NCBI GenBank assembly: GCA_937967375.1 | Contig: CALCJF010000050.1 | Location: forward strand, 1-22,615 | Origin: an uncultured Leucobacter sp. | Lineage (GTDB): Bacteria > Actinomycetota > Actinomycetes > Actinomycetales > Microbacteriaceae | DNA: 22,615 nt | Direction of reading: 5' to 3' | Shown here: positions 14,350 to 21,832 of the stretch, piece after piece | Position numbering within the stretch: position 1 is the first letter of the stretch | Layout of the letters: each line of letters begins with the position of its first letter | Translations under genes and position numbers: made by a program | Notes under the pieces: model-generated | Database searches by the model: none | What the model saw: the letters and a program-made list of their open reading frames with translations, nothing else | Told to the model about the DNA's origin: nothing

Positions 14350-15042
14350 ATGTTAGACGAGGCCAGCAACAAGCCCTCGGCCGTCCGACGAAGAGCCGGC
14401 CGGCCCAGTACGTCGGTGCTCACACGCGAGCGGATCCTCGATGTCGCTTTCGAACTCGCCGATACTCGCGGCGGTGACTTCAGTGTTGCTGCCATCGCGC
14501 GCAGCCTCGGGGTGCAGCCACCGGCGATCTATAACTACTTTGCGAACAAGACCGACATCGTCGCCGGGATGCGCGGCGAGATCGGGCGCCGCATCGATTC
14601 TTCCGTGTTCGAACGCCTGCCCTGGTACGAAGCAATGCTGCCGTGGGCACGCAGTTACCTCGAGGCGATGGGTAGCCACCCTGGCATTATCGCGATTCTC
14701 GCAACGCTGCCTGTCGACAGCGAGCCGGAGTCGGTGCTCGAGTACGAGATGATCGTCGCATCATTCCGGCGCAGCGGGTATCCCGAGCATCGCATCGTTC
14801 CTGCGCTCGTCGCGATCGAATCATTCGTCATCGGTTCAGCGCTCGACTCTCTCACCCCAGAGGACAACCTGAGCCCTGCGGGGTCGCCGGAACTTGCGCC
14901 GCAGCTGCTCGCCGCGGAGGCGAACGCCAGGCAGCGAGCAGGGCGGGCCGGCCTCACCATGGCTCGATCGATTTTCGAGTTCGGGCTCGAGGCCCTCGTT
15001 GCAGGGCTTCGAGCTGTCGGAGATGCCGAGCGGCTAACCTAG
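14350..15042 (+). CDS. TetR-family transcriptional regulator
   Basis: A 230-residue repressor. After a basic N-terminal tail (RRRAGRPSTSVLTRERILD), the helix-turn-helix spans about 22-70, with FSVAAIARSLGVQPPAIYNYFANKTDIV as recognition helix region. The C domain has no clear named subfamily but resembles TetR regulators with the RILDVAFELAD opening. The ATG at 14350 is preferred because of the GAAAGGAAGCGAG stretch directly upstream; the frame is open to 14263 without further support. It diverges from the amidohydrolase-transporter unit, which it probably controls. Its last 9 bases overlap the end of the convergent yibE/F-like gene. Confidence 0.87.
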   Translation: MLDEASNKPSAVRRRAGRPSTSVLTRERILDVAFELADTRGGDFSVAAIARSLGVQPPAIYNYFANKTDIVAGMRGEIGRRIDSSVFERLPWYEAMLPWARSYLEAMGSHPGIIAILATLPVDSEPESVLEYEMIVASFRRSGYPEHRIVPALVAIESFVIGSALDSLTPEDNLSPAGSPELAPQLLAAEANARQRAGRAGLTMARSIFEFGLEALVAGLRAVGDAERLT

Positions 15043-16428
15043 CGCAACCCCGCCAGACGCCCCCTGCTCGGCACCCCGAGCCGACCACTCGCCGTCTTGC
15101 CGCGCGACGGGAACGAACATAGCGGCCACCGCAGTCGTGATTGGAACCGCGAGCACCAAGCCGATGCTGCCCGCAGCGGTTCTGACGATTTCGATCGCGA
15201 TGTCCTCTTGCGTAAGCAGTATCAACATCGGGCGGTTGTAGAGGTAGAGCAGGATCAGCGCACCGATTGCCGCCCCCACGTACGCGAAGAAGACCGTGTA
15301 TACGGTCGAGGCTATGTGGTCTCTGCCGATACGCATCGCGCTCGCGTAGATCTCTCGGCGAGTCAGCTGCGGCGCCGCAGCGCGCAGTTCCCAGACCGAC
15401 GACGCCTGCGTGATGGTCACGTCGTTCAGCACTCCGAGGCCCGCGATCAAGATCGAGCAGGTCAGCAACCCGCGAAAGTCGATCTCGGAGACCATGCTCG
15501 ACAGCAGACCAGACGTCTCGTCGCCCAATCCACTCAGCCGGGTCACCTGCACCGCCACCCACGACACGGCGGAGATGATCGCGATGCCCGCGAGCGTGCC
15601 AATTAACGCAGATGTGGTTCTCAGATTGAGCCCGTGCACGAAGAACAGGGTCACGAACATGATGGCGCTCGAAGCCACGATCCCGATGAGTAGGCCGGGG
15701 CCGCCGGCGACGAGCGCGGGTAGCACGAATCCCAGCAGCACTGCCGCGGCAACACCGAGAGCGGCGAGCGCGAGAAGGCCCCGCAATCGCCCAACCACAA
15801 TCACAACCGCCGCGAACAGCAGCCCGATAACCGCGAGCGGGAGGTATCGGACGACACCGCTCACTTCGTAGTTCTTCGACAGCCCGTACCGCGACGATAC
15901 ATCTTGTGGTGCCGAGTCACCATTCGGAAACGTCGTGAGCTGCACCCGATCGCCGACCCTGAGGCCAGATGAGGCGAACGTGCCGCGTGCCTCAGTGTCG
16001 ATGACGTGCCCGCTGTCGGGGCCGCTCAGCAGCCCCACGCTGAGAAGCTGGCACGCGGGCAGCATCGGCACCGGACGGTTGCGCTCAGTCTCTGGCGGCA
16101 CGACCTCAGGAGTCTCGCATGCCTCAATGCCGAGAACCTCGCCCTGTGCAGATCCGACCTCGGCAGTCTGATAGCTCGCTCGCTCGGCTATCTCAGAAAC
16201 CCTTTCATAGTCGGGCCATAGCCACACGAGGCCGAACACGGTACTCGCGGCGACAAGGATCAACAGCGCATATGCCGAATACCTCAGCCTTGCCGACGCA
16301 TGCACTCCTGCGGCTGCCAGACCGTGCGTATGAGAATGCGCCTGGCTCAAGGCAAGCTCCCCAGCCCGCTCGGGTTGACTCACAGGCCGGGCCCTAGCGG
16401 TTGGTGTCGAAGACTGCGTTCTGGGCAT
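15034..16428 (-). CDS. YibE/F family multipass membrane protein
   Basis: A protein of about 464 residues in the YibE/F family, whose function is not established. After a histidine-containing cytosolic tail (AHSHTHG), one membrane segment lies at about 51-72. It is followed by an extracytoplasmic domain of about 125 residues (with C-E-T-P and PACQL cysteines) and then a block of about seven membrane segments from residue 200. The family core GLGVLNDVTITQASSVWEL and GRDHIASTVYTVFFAYVGA is clear. The start is uncertain: ATG 16428 (GTG directly before it) overlaps the upstream gene by 35 nt, and a GTG at 16383, 10 nt past the upstream stop, is an alternative. The extracytoplasmic part suggests transport or envelope sensing, but that is inference. 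Confidence 0.85.
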   Translation of the reverse strand: MPRTQSSTPTARARPVSQPERAGELALSQAHSHTHGLAAAGVHASARLRYSAYALLILVAASTVFGLVWLWPDYERVSEIAERASYQTAEVGSAQGEVLGIEACETPEVVPPETERNRPVPMLPACQLLSVGLLSGPDSGHVIDTEARGTFASSGLRVGDRVQLTTFPNGDSAPQDVSSRYGLSKNYEVSGVVRYLPLAVIGLLFAAVVIVVGRLRGLLALAALGVAAAVLLGFVLPALVAGGPGLLIGIVASSAIMFVTLFFVHGLNLRTTSALIGTLAGIAIISAVSWVAVQVTRLSGLGDETSGLLSSMVSEIDFRGLLTCSILIAGLGVLNDVTITQASSVWELRAAAPQLTRREIYASAMRIGRDHIASTVYTVFFAYVGAAIGALILLYLYNRPMLILLTQEDIAIEIVRTAAGSIGLVLAVPITTAVAAMFVPVARQDGEWSARGAEQGASGGVALG

Positions 16429-16813
16429 CACTATCGAGGCGAAGCGCCTCGATGAGTTCAGCCGCGTGCTCGGTCGAAAGGATCACCCGTGCGTAGTCAT
16501 CAAACTCACCGATCCAGCCGCCGCCGGTCTCTTCGGGCACGTCGAAGTCAAGCACGATCGCCGGCCGGCCTGAGAGGATCAGGCAGAAATCATTGCCCCC
16601 GAAACCCCGCCAAGTGCCGATCGCGAGTTTGGTGGGCAGGTGCGCGCCCGGTGAGCGAACACCACGCAGCCACACCCACGGGTCGTCGGTGATCAGGGCC
16701 GAAGTGATTCGCTCGCGGCTGAGCACGATGTCTCGCCTGCGCATAGCAAGCGTGCGCTCGGCTGCGCTGAGCTTGATCACCACTCGATCTGTGAATACCT
16801 CAATGCGCGCCAT
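16394..16813 (-). CDS. Small protein with PH-like fold features, unknown function
   Basis: A 139-residue cytosolic protein, MARIEVFTDRVVIKLSAAER at the N terminus, then SRERITSALITDDPWVWLRGVRSPG, LAIGTWRGFGGNDFCLILSG and VLDFDVPEE. The order of short beta strands with RGxRxPGxxLPxxxAxGT resembles a common actinobacterial family of uncharacterised PH-domain-like proteins; I assign it by pattern recall, not a search. Its 3' end overlaps the presumed start of the yibE/F-like gene, so the two are probably translated together. No strong SD precedes the ATG at 16813. Confidence 0.7.
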   Translation of the reverse strand: MARIEVFTDRVVIKLSAAERTLAMRRRDIVLSRERITSALITDDPWVWLRGVRSPGAHLPTKLAIGTWRGFGGNDFCLILSGRPAIVLDFDVPEETGGGWIGEFDDYARVILSTEHAAELIEALRLDSDAQNAVFDTNR

Positions 16814-16866
16814 GACTCTAGTCTGCCCTGCACCACTGACATTCGCGGCATACTCTCGAAGTTCAC

Positions 16867-16884
16867 ACCGAATCGTTATTCGGT
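16867..16884 (-). terminator. Stem-loop downstream of hemD
   Basis: ACCGAAT (16867-16873) and ATTCGGT (16878-16884) pair perfectly over 7 bp around a 4-nt loop, 18 nt past the hemD stop codon. No T-tract follows on the minus strand, so termination is likely from position rather than from a full intrinsic signal. Confidence 0.45.
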
Positions 16885-16902
16885 AGCACAGCCTGGGTGC
16901 TT

Positions 16903-17685
16903 CTAATCGAGCATGTCGCTCTGGTCGATGGCCGACTCGACCGTTTCGATCAGCGCGCGTTTCTGCTCAAGCGATGCCCCACTATTGTGCTTGAGGCCAG
17001 CAGCAACGGTCTCTTCGTGCGTGTGCGGCCCGACGCAGGCGACAATGGTGTCTTGCGGCAGTACCGGAAACTGTGCCGCGACCTCTTTGCCAATACGGGC
17101 AGAAGCGACGAGCAGGGCATTGATGCGCCCCGACTCGACGTCCTCCCGAATGTGGGCAGACACCGGCACACCAATGGTGCGGAACGCCACGACCTGGGTG
17201 ACATCGTGACCGCGGTCGATCAGCCCCGATGTGAGAACTGGCTTCGCCACATCTGATCGCAGCGTCAGCACTTTCAGCACTTCGCCGGTGTCGATCTCGG
17301 GCCACACCTGCAGCAGGCCCTCGGTGGTGATGTTTGATTCGTCCGGGGTGCGGCTCACCTGATAGCCGGCCTCGATAAACGCCTGCTCGGTGGCCTCGCC
17401 TACGACCGCAACCCTGGTGCGCTCGTGAATCTTGGCCTTGTGATGCGCCAGCACGTCGACGACGGTCGCGCTTGTTGCGGTGATCCAGTCGTAGTATCCG
17501 TCTTCCAGCCTGCGCAACGCCTCGATGAGACGGTCTTCTTCGCTTGTGTGCGCGAAGTCAACGAGCGGAGCAATGACCGTGTTCGCGCCCTGCTCGCGCA
17601 GAGCTTGAGCCACAATCTCGCCCCAGGTGCCACCGCGGGGCACGAGCACCCTCAGCCCCGTTAGCGGCTTCTGCTCGATCGACAT
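16903..17685 (-). CDS. hemD: Uroporphyrinogen-III synthase
   Basis: HemD closes and inverts ring D of hydroxymethylbilane to give uroporphyrinogen III, the common precursor of heme and corrin rings, in the cytosol. The 260-residue product has the two-domain pattern of the family: LRVLVPRGGTWGEIVAQALRE at the start, YDWITATSATVVDVL (about 65-80), VAVVGEATEQAFIEAGY (about 92-108) and the C-terminal VACVGPHTHEETVAAGL. The ATG at 17685 is chosen; a GTG three codons upstream is possible. A promoter with TTGAGG (17726-17721), an 18-bp spacer and TAACGT (17702-17697) would give a leader of only a few bases. No other tetrapyrrole synthesis gene is adjacent. Confidence 0.9.
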   Translation of the reverse strand: MSIEQKPLTGLRVLVPRGGTWGEIVAQALREQGANTVIAPLVDFAHTSEEDRLIEALRRLEDGYYDWITATSATVVDVLAHHKAKIHERTRVAVVGEATEQAFIEAGYQVSRTPDESNITTEGLLQVWPEIDTGEVLKVLTLRSDVAKPVLTSGLIDRGHDVTQVVAFRTIGVPVSAHIREDVESGRINALLVASARIGKEVAAQFPVLPQDTIVACVGPHTHEETVAAGLKHNSGASLEQKRALIETVESAIDQSDMLD

Positions 17686-17696
17686 ACACCCCACTT

Positions 17697-17726
17697 ACGT
17701 TAGCGGACACACAAAAACAGCCTCAA
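17697..17726 (-). promoter_or_regulatory. Candidate hemD promoter
   Basis: TTGAGG and TAACGT are spaced by 18 bp on the minus strand, with the -10 ending 11 nt before the hemD ATG. Just upstream, GAGTC-N6-GACTC (17730-17745) is an inverted repeat of unknown role. The rest of the gap up to 17873 holds only a short GGAAG-CA-CTTCC palindrome and no gene that I can support. Confidence 0.4.
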
Positions 17727-17873
17727 TTTGAGTCATCTACGACTCGAAATCTGGCCGGGAAGGAAGCACTTCCGTTGTCCCTATTCTTACCCCGTAGGCG
17801 AAACAACGCAAAACCAAGCGCTTCTAGAGCAGAAACGCAACACAACTGTGACCCTGCACGGCAGCGGCTCAAG

Positions 17874-18164
17874 CTACTGAAACGCCCGCACAACCTTCGA
17901 AGCGATCGCCCATACGGCGACACCGCACACCGCGGCAACTCCGACAACCGCTGCGCCGAATACCAGTGGGTTCTCGCGCTTCTCTGCGGCAATACGCTGT
18001 TTTGCACGCGCGACCCCGTCGTCGATGCGCTGGGCGTAGTCGAGTTGCACCCGAAGCTGGCCAAGCGTGTCATAGAGATCGGCGCGGGCCTCGCTCGCCT
18101 CGATGAGCCCGAGCTCGCGTTCGGACGGGGGCGATTGCCTGCCTTGGTGGCTTTGCTGAGTCAT
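17874..18164 (-). CDS. DUF3618 family membrane protein
   Basis: A 96-residue protein with a polar helical N-terminal part (SEREL..IEASEARADLYDTLGQLRVQLD, with the family R-x-x-L-x-x-T-L-x-x-L spacing) and one C-terminal membrane segment at about 67-90 (PLVFGAAVVGVAAVCGVAVW). Function is unknown; DUF3618 proteins commonly travel with YtxH-like and holin-like genes in actinobacteria. The ATG overlaps the stop of the preceding gene by 4 nt (ATGA) and has an AAAGGA SD eight bases upstream. Last gene of a three-gene operon. Confidence 0.8.
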   Translation of the reverse strand: MTQQSHQGRQSPPSERELGLIEASEARADLYDTLGQLRVQLDYAQRIDDGVARAKQRIAAEKRENPLVFGAAVVGVAAVCGVAVWAIASKVVRAFQ

Positions 18165-18601
18165 CGCCAGTTTCCTTTCTCGCCGTGCTGCGGCATGTGA
18201 GCCGAAGCATTGAAGCGAACCTCGCTCATCGTCTGCAGGTCACCTTCGACACGATCGATCGTGTCGTCGGGTGTCGGCACGCCACGCTTGATGAGAGCAA
18301 TGCCAGCGAAGATCGCCCCGGCGGCGAGCAGCAGCAGCCCGAAGGCGACGACCAGTGCAGACAACCACACCGGCCACACCACTGCAATGCCGGCGACAGC
18401 AGCAGCAACAAGGCACCCGATCGCGAAGAACACGAAAAACAGCGCGACGATGATCGCCAGCAGCCCGATGCCGCCACGCTTCAGCTTCGCCGCGATCTCT
18501 CGTTTAGCGTTCTCGAACTCGGCCTTTGCCAGCCTGACGAACTGGTAAGGCAGCTTTGCGAGCAGCTCGAATGTGCCCGCTTGATCGTCGCGCCGACTCA
18601 C
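18161..18601 (-). CDS. Phage-holin-family / YqjE-like membrane protein
   Basis: A 146-residue inner-membrane protein with a charged cytosolic N-terminal helix (LLAKLPYQFVRLAKAEFENAKREIAAKLKRGG) followed by two membrane segments (about 43-70 and 76-103) and a polar tail. This is the layout of the actinobacterial holin-X/YqjE family. Despite the family name, nothing nearby is phage-like, so lysis is unlikely and a role in membrane integrity or stress is more plausible. The GTG start overlaps the preceding gene's stop by 4 nt (GTGA). Confidence 0.8.
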   Translation of the reverse strand: MSRRDDQAGTFELLAKLPYQFVRLAKAEFENAKREIAAKLKRGGIGLLAIIVALFFVFFAIGCLVAAAVAGIAVVWPVWLSALVVAFGLLLLAAGAIFAGIALIKRGVPTPDDTIDRVEGDLQTMSEVRFNASAHMPQHGEKGNWR

Positions 18602-18945
18602 GAGACTGCCTCGCCCGGCTTCTCTTCGTCAGCCTGTGCCGAGTTCGCAGAAGTTGCGGTCATGTTCTCGGCCGAGGCGGCTGAGCGCGGACTCTGCTCT
18701 TTCGGCGTCGCCTGGCGTGCGATGTTTGCAAACGCGTCAGCAGAGGCCCGGCGAATGAAAGTCTTTACCTCGTCGGCCCGTTCATCGAGTGCGCCCTTCA
18801 CGAGGCCGACGCCTTTTTGCACCGGCTCGGTGTTCCACACGCGTTGCGCGCCACGCTTAATCTGCTCATAGCGCCCACGCCCCGCGCGAGATCCGAGCAC
18901 ATAGCCGACCGCTGCTCCAAGCACGAATGCGATCTTGCCTTTCAT
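18598..18945 (-). CDS. YtxH-like membrane-anchored protein
   Basis: A 115-residue protein with an N-terminal hydrophobic segment KIAFVLGAAVGYVLGSRAGRGRYEQI, the typical glycine-rich YtxH-type anchor, followed by an amphipathic charged region and an alanine/glutamate-rich tail. The ATG at 18945 is chosen because TGGAGGAATC precedes it directly; the frame continues six codons upstream without a ribosome site. First gene of the three-gene unit. A possible promoter is TAGGCT at about 19000 on the minus strand with a weak upstream hexamer. Exact function is unknown. Confidence 0.8.
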   Translation of the reverse strand: MKGKIAFVLGAAVGYVLGSRAGRGRYEQIKRGAQRVWNTEPVQKGVGLVKGALDERADEVKTFIRRASADAFANIARQATPKEQSPRSAASAENMTATSANSAQADEEKPGEAVS

Positions 18946-19023
18946 GATTCCTCCAGACCTCACGGGTTCTTTGCCCGCGATATTTCCAGCCTACCCCGCG
19001 CGCGAGACGAGTCATATTCCGTT

Positions 19024-19038
19024 TCTGCAATATGCAGA
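19024..19038. promoter_or_regulatory. Palindrome upstream of the YtxH-like operon
   Basis: TCTGCA-ATA-TGCAGA is a perfect 6-bp inverted repeat lying 79 bp upstream of the operon start and 25 bp past the stop of the HemY-like gene. It could be an operator or part of a terminator; no T-tract is present, which favours an operator. Confidence 0.35.
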
Positions 19039-19062
19039 CAACTGAGTCACCGCTCGCGTGCT

Positions 19063-20442
19063 TCAGTCGGTTAATCCGAGCAAGCGCCTTCGCAACTGCA
19101 CCGCAGAGACATGGGCCACTGCCAACGCCTCTGCCTGATCGTCACCGTGCACTGCACGACCGACAACCGAGAGGGTCGGGTTCGACGCTTGCAGCGCTGC
19201 GAGCGCCTCAGCAGCTTCGTGACGCTGAGCTATTGTGCGGTAGGGCGCCGCGCGCACAGCGGTTTCGCTGAATCCTGCACCTTGCATTCCGTGAAGGCCC
19301 ACGCTGGCGAGCGCCTCAGCTAGATGTCGAGAGCCCCCGCGTTGCAGGGCTTCGAACTCTGTCGCCTGTTCGGTCAAAGATGAGGCCCGAGACCGCACGT
19401 GCACGGTGTAGCCCGCTGGGACAGCCTCGCCTTGAAGTTCGGTCGAGGCTGATCTGTCAAGCCCCTTCGCGCCGAGGTGCGATTCCACCGAGACCACCCA
19501 ATCTTCGATCTGAGCGATGGCATTGGATCCCTCTGCGATGCCTTCCGCCCGCTCTATGAACATCGAAGCATACAAGCGAGCCTCGCGTGGCATTACCGAG
19601 GCCACGTATGGCGTGAGCGCTTCGTTTGCCATTGCAGATTCGCCTGCGTCGGCAACGAGCGCGCCTGCGGCGATCGATTCGCCGCCTTCGAGCTGGATCC
19701 TCCAACTTTCCTCTTCGAAGGCGACCGAGACAGCTCGCTCCGATCGCAGTTCGACCCCGTAGCGCTCGAGGGTTCGGAGCACCGCACCAGCGAAATCTTC
19801 CGCGGCGCGAATCGGCATCACTCTGGTTTCACGTGCAACATTCCGATCGGCGTATGCAAACACCGCGGTGCTCAGCGAGCCCGCTCGTGAGAGTGCTTCA
19901 TTGAGCCCCGGCGCGGCAACCGCAACCTCTACCTCGGTGGCCTTTGCCCCGAAACGTTCGAAAACTTGAGGTTCAACGAGTCGCTCGCGCACCTTTGCGC
20001 CCATACGCTTCTGCACCAGCGTGCCGAGCACTCGGGTCTTTCCAACCGTGAGCAGCGGCGTGACCCGGTCGAGGTACGCACGAAATGCTCCGCCTGAGCC
20101 CAGAGCGGCAGAGGTCTTCGCAGCGAGGGGAACCGCGGGTATTCCCAGCACATTTGGTTCATCCTGGAGTAGCCACTCAGAGCCCTGAAGCAGCATGGGC
20201 GACGAAACCGGCAGTTCGACTAACTCAACAGCAGCAGCCTCTTCGGCAGGAACGTGGTCGACGGCGGTGGCGACCCTTTTCGCGAAGGCTCTGATAACGC
20301 CGTCAGGGTCATGCTCGACCCAAAGCTTCGGTGCGACGGCCTCGGCATCGCCCAGCACGACCACACGAAGACCCACCTCGGCGAGATCGAGGGCCGTCTG
20401 CAGCGCTGGCAGGCTGCGGCCAGTCACCACTGCGTCAATCAT
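19063..20442 (-). CDS. HemY-like FAD-dependent oxidoreductase, divergent
   Basis: A 459-residue protein with the overall plan of the protoporphyrinogen oxidase / amine oxidase flavoprotein group. Recognisable parts are an N-terminal beta-alpha-beta unit (AVVTGRSLPALQTALDLAEVG), a central LVEPQVFERFGAKATEVEVA block like the HemY substrate domain, ALVADAGESAMANEAL, and a C-terminal LSVVGRAVHGDDQAEALAVAHVSA resembling the FAD-closing motif. The GxGxxG dinucleotide loop is replaced by G-R-S-L-P-A, so FAD binding and the usual reaction are in doubt. The start overlaps the upstream CPBP protease gene by 4 nt (ATGA) and has GAGGGAG eight bases upstream, so the two are made together. It could be a flavoenzyme with altered cofactor binding or a structural paralogue. 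Confidence 0.6.
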   Translation of the reverse strand: MIDAVVTGRSLPALQTALDLAEVGLRVVVLGDAEAVAPKLWVEHDPDGVIRAFAKRVATAVDHVPAEEAAAVELVELPVSSPMLLQGSEWLLQDEPNVLGIPAVPLAAKTSAALGSGGAFRAYLDRVTPLLTVGKTRVLGTLVQKRMGAKVRERLVEPQVFERFGAKATEVEVAVAAPGLNEALSRAGSLSTAVFAYADRNVARETRVMPIRAAEDFAGAVLRTLERYGVELRSERAVSVAFEEESWRIQLEGGESIAAGALVADAGESAMANEALTPYVASVMPREARLYASMFIERAEGIAEGSNAIAQIEDWVVSVESHLGAKGLDRSASTELQGEAVPAGYTVHVRSRASSLTEQATEFEALQRGGSRHLAEALASVGLHGMQGAGFSETAVRAAPYRTIAQRHEAAEALAALQASNPTLSVVGRAVHGDDQAEALAVAHVSAVQLRRRLLGLTD

Positions 20443-21734
20443 GCGACCGCTCCCTCACTCGAAGGGGCCGACGGTGGCGCGGGCACGATCGGCACCAGCT
20501 TCTGCACGCGATCGATGCGTGTGCGACGACCGTCAATGCGCTTGAAGTCGCGATCGATCCACCAGGCGAAGAGCACCTGGCCGAGCACCGAGGCGAAGAG
20601 CGAGACCGCGCTGCCGCCCTCGGCCGTTTGCTTGGTTTCGCCGCCAAACGCGAGCGTCATCATCAAGAAGCCGACGAGGTTGTTGACCACGTGCAGCGTG
20701 ATCGCCGCTTCAAGGCCGCCGGTACGCCAGACAAGCCATGCGGCGACCAGCGCCATTGACGCCACCGAGAGCATTCCCCAGATCTCGTAGATGTGGGCGA
20801 ACGCGAACACGAAGCTCGGCAGGGCAACCGCGATGAGCGGGCTTCCGGTTCGCCACCGCATCAGTGCCGCAGAACCGAAGACCAACGCGCCAACGATCAA
20901 GACGTTGCTGCCCTTTTCGAGCAGGCCGGAGAGGCCCCCGATGAGATAGAACGACAGCGCCGCGACCGGCAGACCGACCGCGAGCACGACCACGAACCAG
21001 ATCCGATTGCGCCACGCCCCGATAGCCTGCATAAAGGCGCCCCGAAACACGAGCTCTTCGGCGGTCGACTGCAGCGGCACGAGCAAGAGGATGATGAGCA
21101 CCGACCAGAGTGCGGCGTTCACGTCGAATCCCGGGGGTTCCGCTGCGAGCTGGTTCTCTGACGGGGTGAGCAAGATACCGAGGCCAATACCCACCGCGTT
21201 GATAACCAGCAGCGCGACAAACGCCGGAAGAATCGCGCGGCCGACCCAACGCCAACGAATACGCAGCGCCACAGACCAGAGTCGGCCCACGGGGCTCAGG
21301 CCAACGCTCAGCATCGCCAGCAGTGCCGCAGGAATCATGAGCGCGATCGACCCGAGGGCGGTCACCATCGAGAGCGGGCGCTGCGTGTCGGGCGTCGCAA
21401 GCGCGAGCATGTCTTGCTGCGTCAGCGGCCCCGACGCCGTGGCAGCAGCAATGCCGAACATCACCAGGGTGAAGCCGGTCGAAAGCGTCAGATAGTAGAG
21501 CACGCCGAGCAGCAACCCGACAAGCGGCTTCCACCAGCGCGGACGCGGCACCCCGCGCAGCAGCTGGTGGTATTCGAGTGGCTCGGTCTCTTCCCACTGC
21601 ACTTCGACCGCCTGCCGCGCCCATGCGGGCTGGGGTGTCGACTCCTGTGCAGGCGCGGGCGCCGGGGCAGCAGCCGGCGCAGGTGCAGGTGCCGACGTCG
21701 CGGGATCGTCGTGGTGGTCCGAACTGAGACTCAT
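20439..21734 (-). CDS. CPBP-family intramembrane glutamic protease
   Basis: A 431-residue membrane protein of the CPBP/Abi (Rce1-like) family. The conserved motifs are present: EELVFR (E226, E227, R231), FAFAH (H314) and HVVNN (H348, N351/N352). A proline/alanine-rich cytosolic N-terminal tail of about 40 residues (repeated A-P pairs) precedes at least eight membrane segments. The distance between the first and second motifs is about 80 residues, clearly longer than the 35-40 usual in the family, and the extra stretch includes additional hydrophobic segments. Possible roles are processing of membrane peptides or proteins; no bacteriocin genes are nearby. The start is ATG 21734 with GGGAG nine bases upstream. 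Confidence 0.85.
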   Translation of the reverse strand: MSLSSDHHDDPATSAPAPAPAAAPAPAPAQESTPQPAWARQAVEVQWEETEPLEYHQLLRGVPRPRWWKPLVGLLLGVLYYLTLSTGFTLVMFGIAAATASGPLTQQDMLALATPDTQRPLSMVTALGSIALMIPAALLAMLSVGLSPVGRLWSVALRIRWRWVGRAILPAFVALLVINAVGIGLGILLTPSENQLAAEPPGFDVNAALWSVLIILLLVPLQSTAEELVFRGAFMQAIGAWRNRIWFVVVLAVGLPVAALSFYLIGGLSGLLEKGSNVLIVGALVFGSAALMRWRTGSPLIAVALPSFVFAFAHIYEIWGMLSVASMALVAAWLVWRTGGLEAAITLHVVNNLVGFLMMTLAFGGETKQTAEGGSAVSLFASVLGQVLFAWWIDRDFKRIDGRRTRIDRVQKLVPIVPAPPSAPSSEGAVA

Positions 21735-21779
21735 GCGCCTATTCTCCCAAAACCAGCGGGGTCACCGCTGTGAACGGAG

Positions 21780-21821
21780 CAGTGGGGTGGGTCTGCTCGC
21801 GCGAGCACACCCACCCCACTG
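21780..21821 (-). terminator. Strong hairpin terminator downstream of glyS
   Basis: A 42-nt near-perfect inverted repeat: 13-nt arms (21780-21792 with 21809-21821, CAGTGGGGTGGGT and its complement), one C-C mismatch, and an inner perfect palindrome TGCTCGCGCGAGCA. It starts 11 nt after the glyS stop. It has no T-tract, as is often seen for actinobacterial terminators. Confidence 0.75.
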
Positions 21822-21832
21822 GCGACGAACTG

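Noticed and set aside
17695..17873. A gene or RNA in the gap between the DUF3618 gene and hemD
   Set aside because: No frame with a ribosome site and no tRNA-like fold was seen; only short palindromes and the hemD promoter are present.
18161..18601. Prophage remnant because of the holin-like protein
   Set aside because: No endolysin, integrase or phage structural gene is near, and this holin-like family is chromosomal in actinobacteria.
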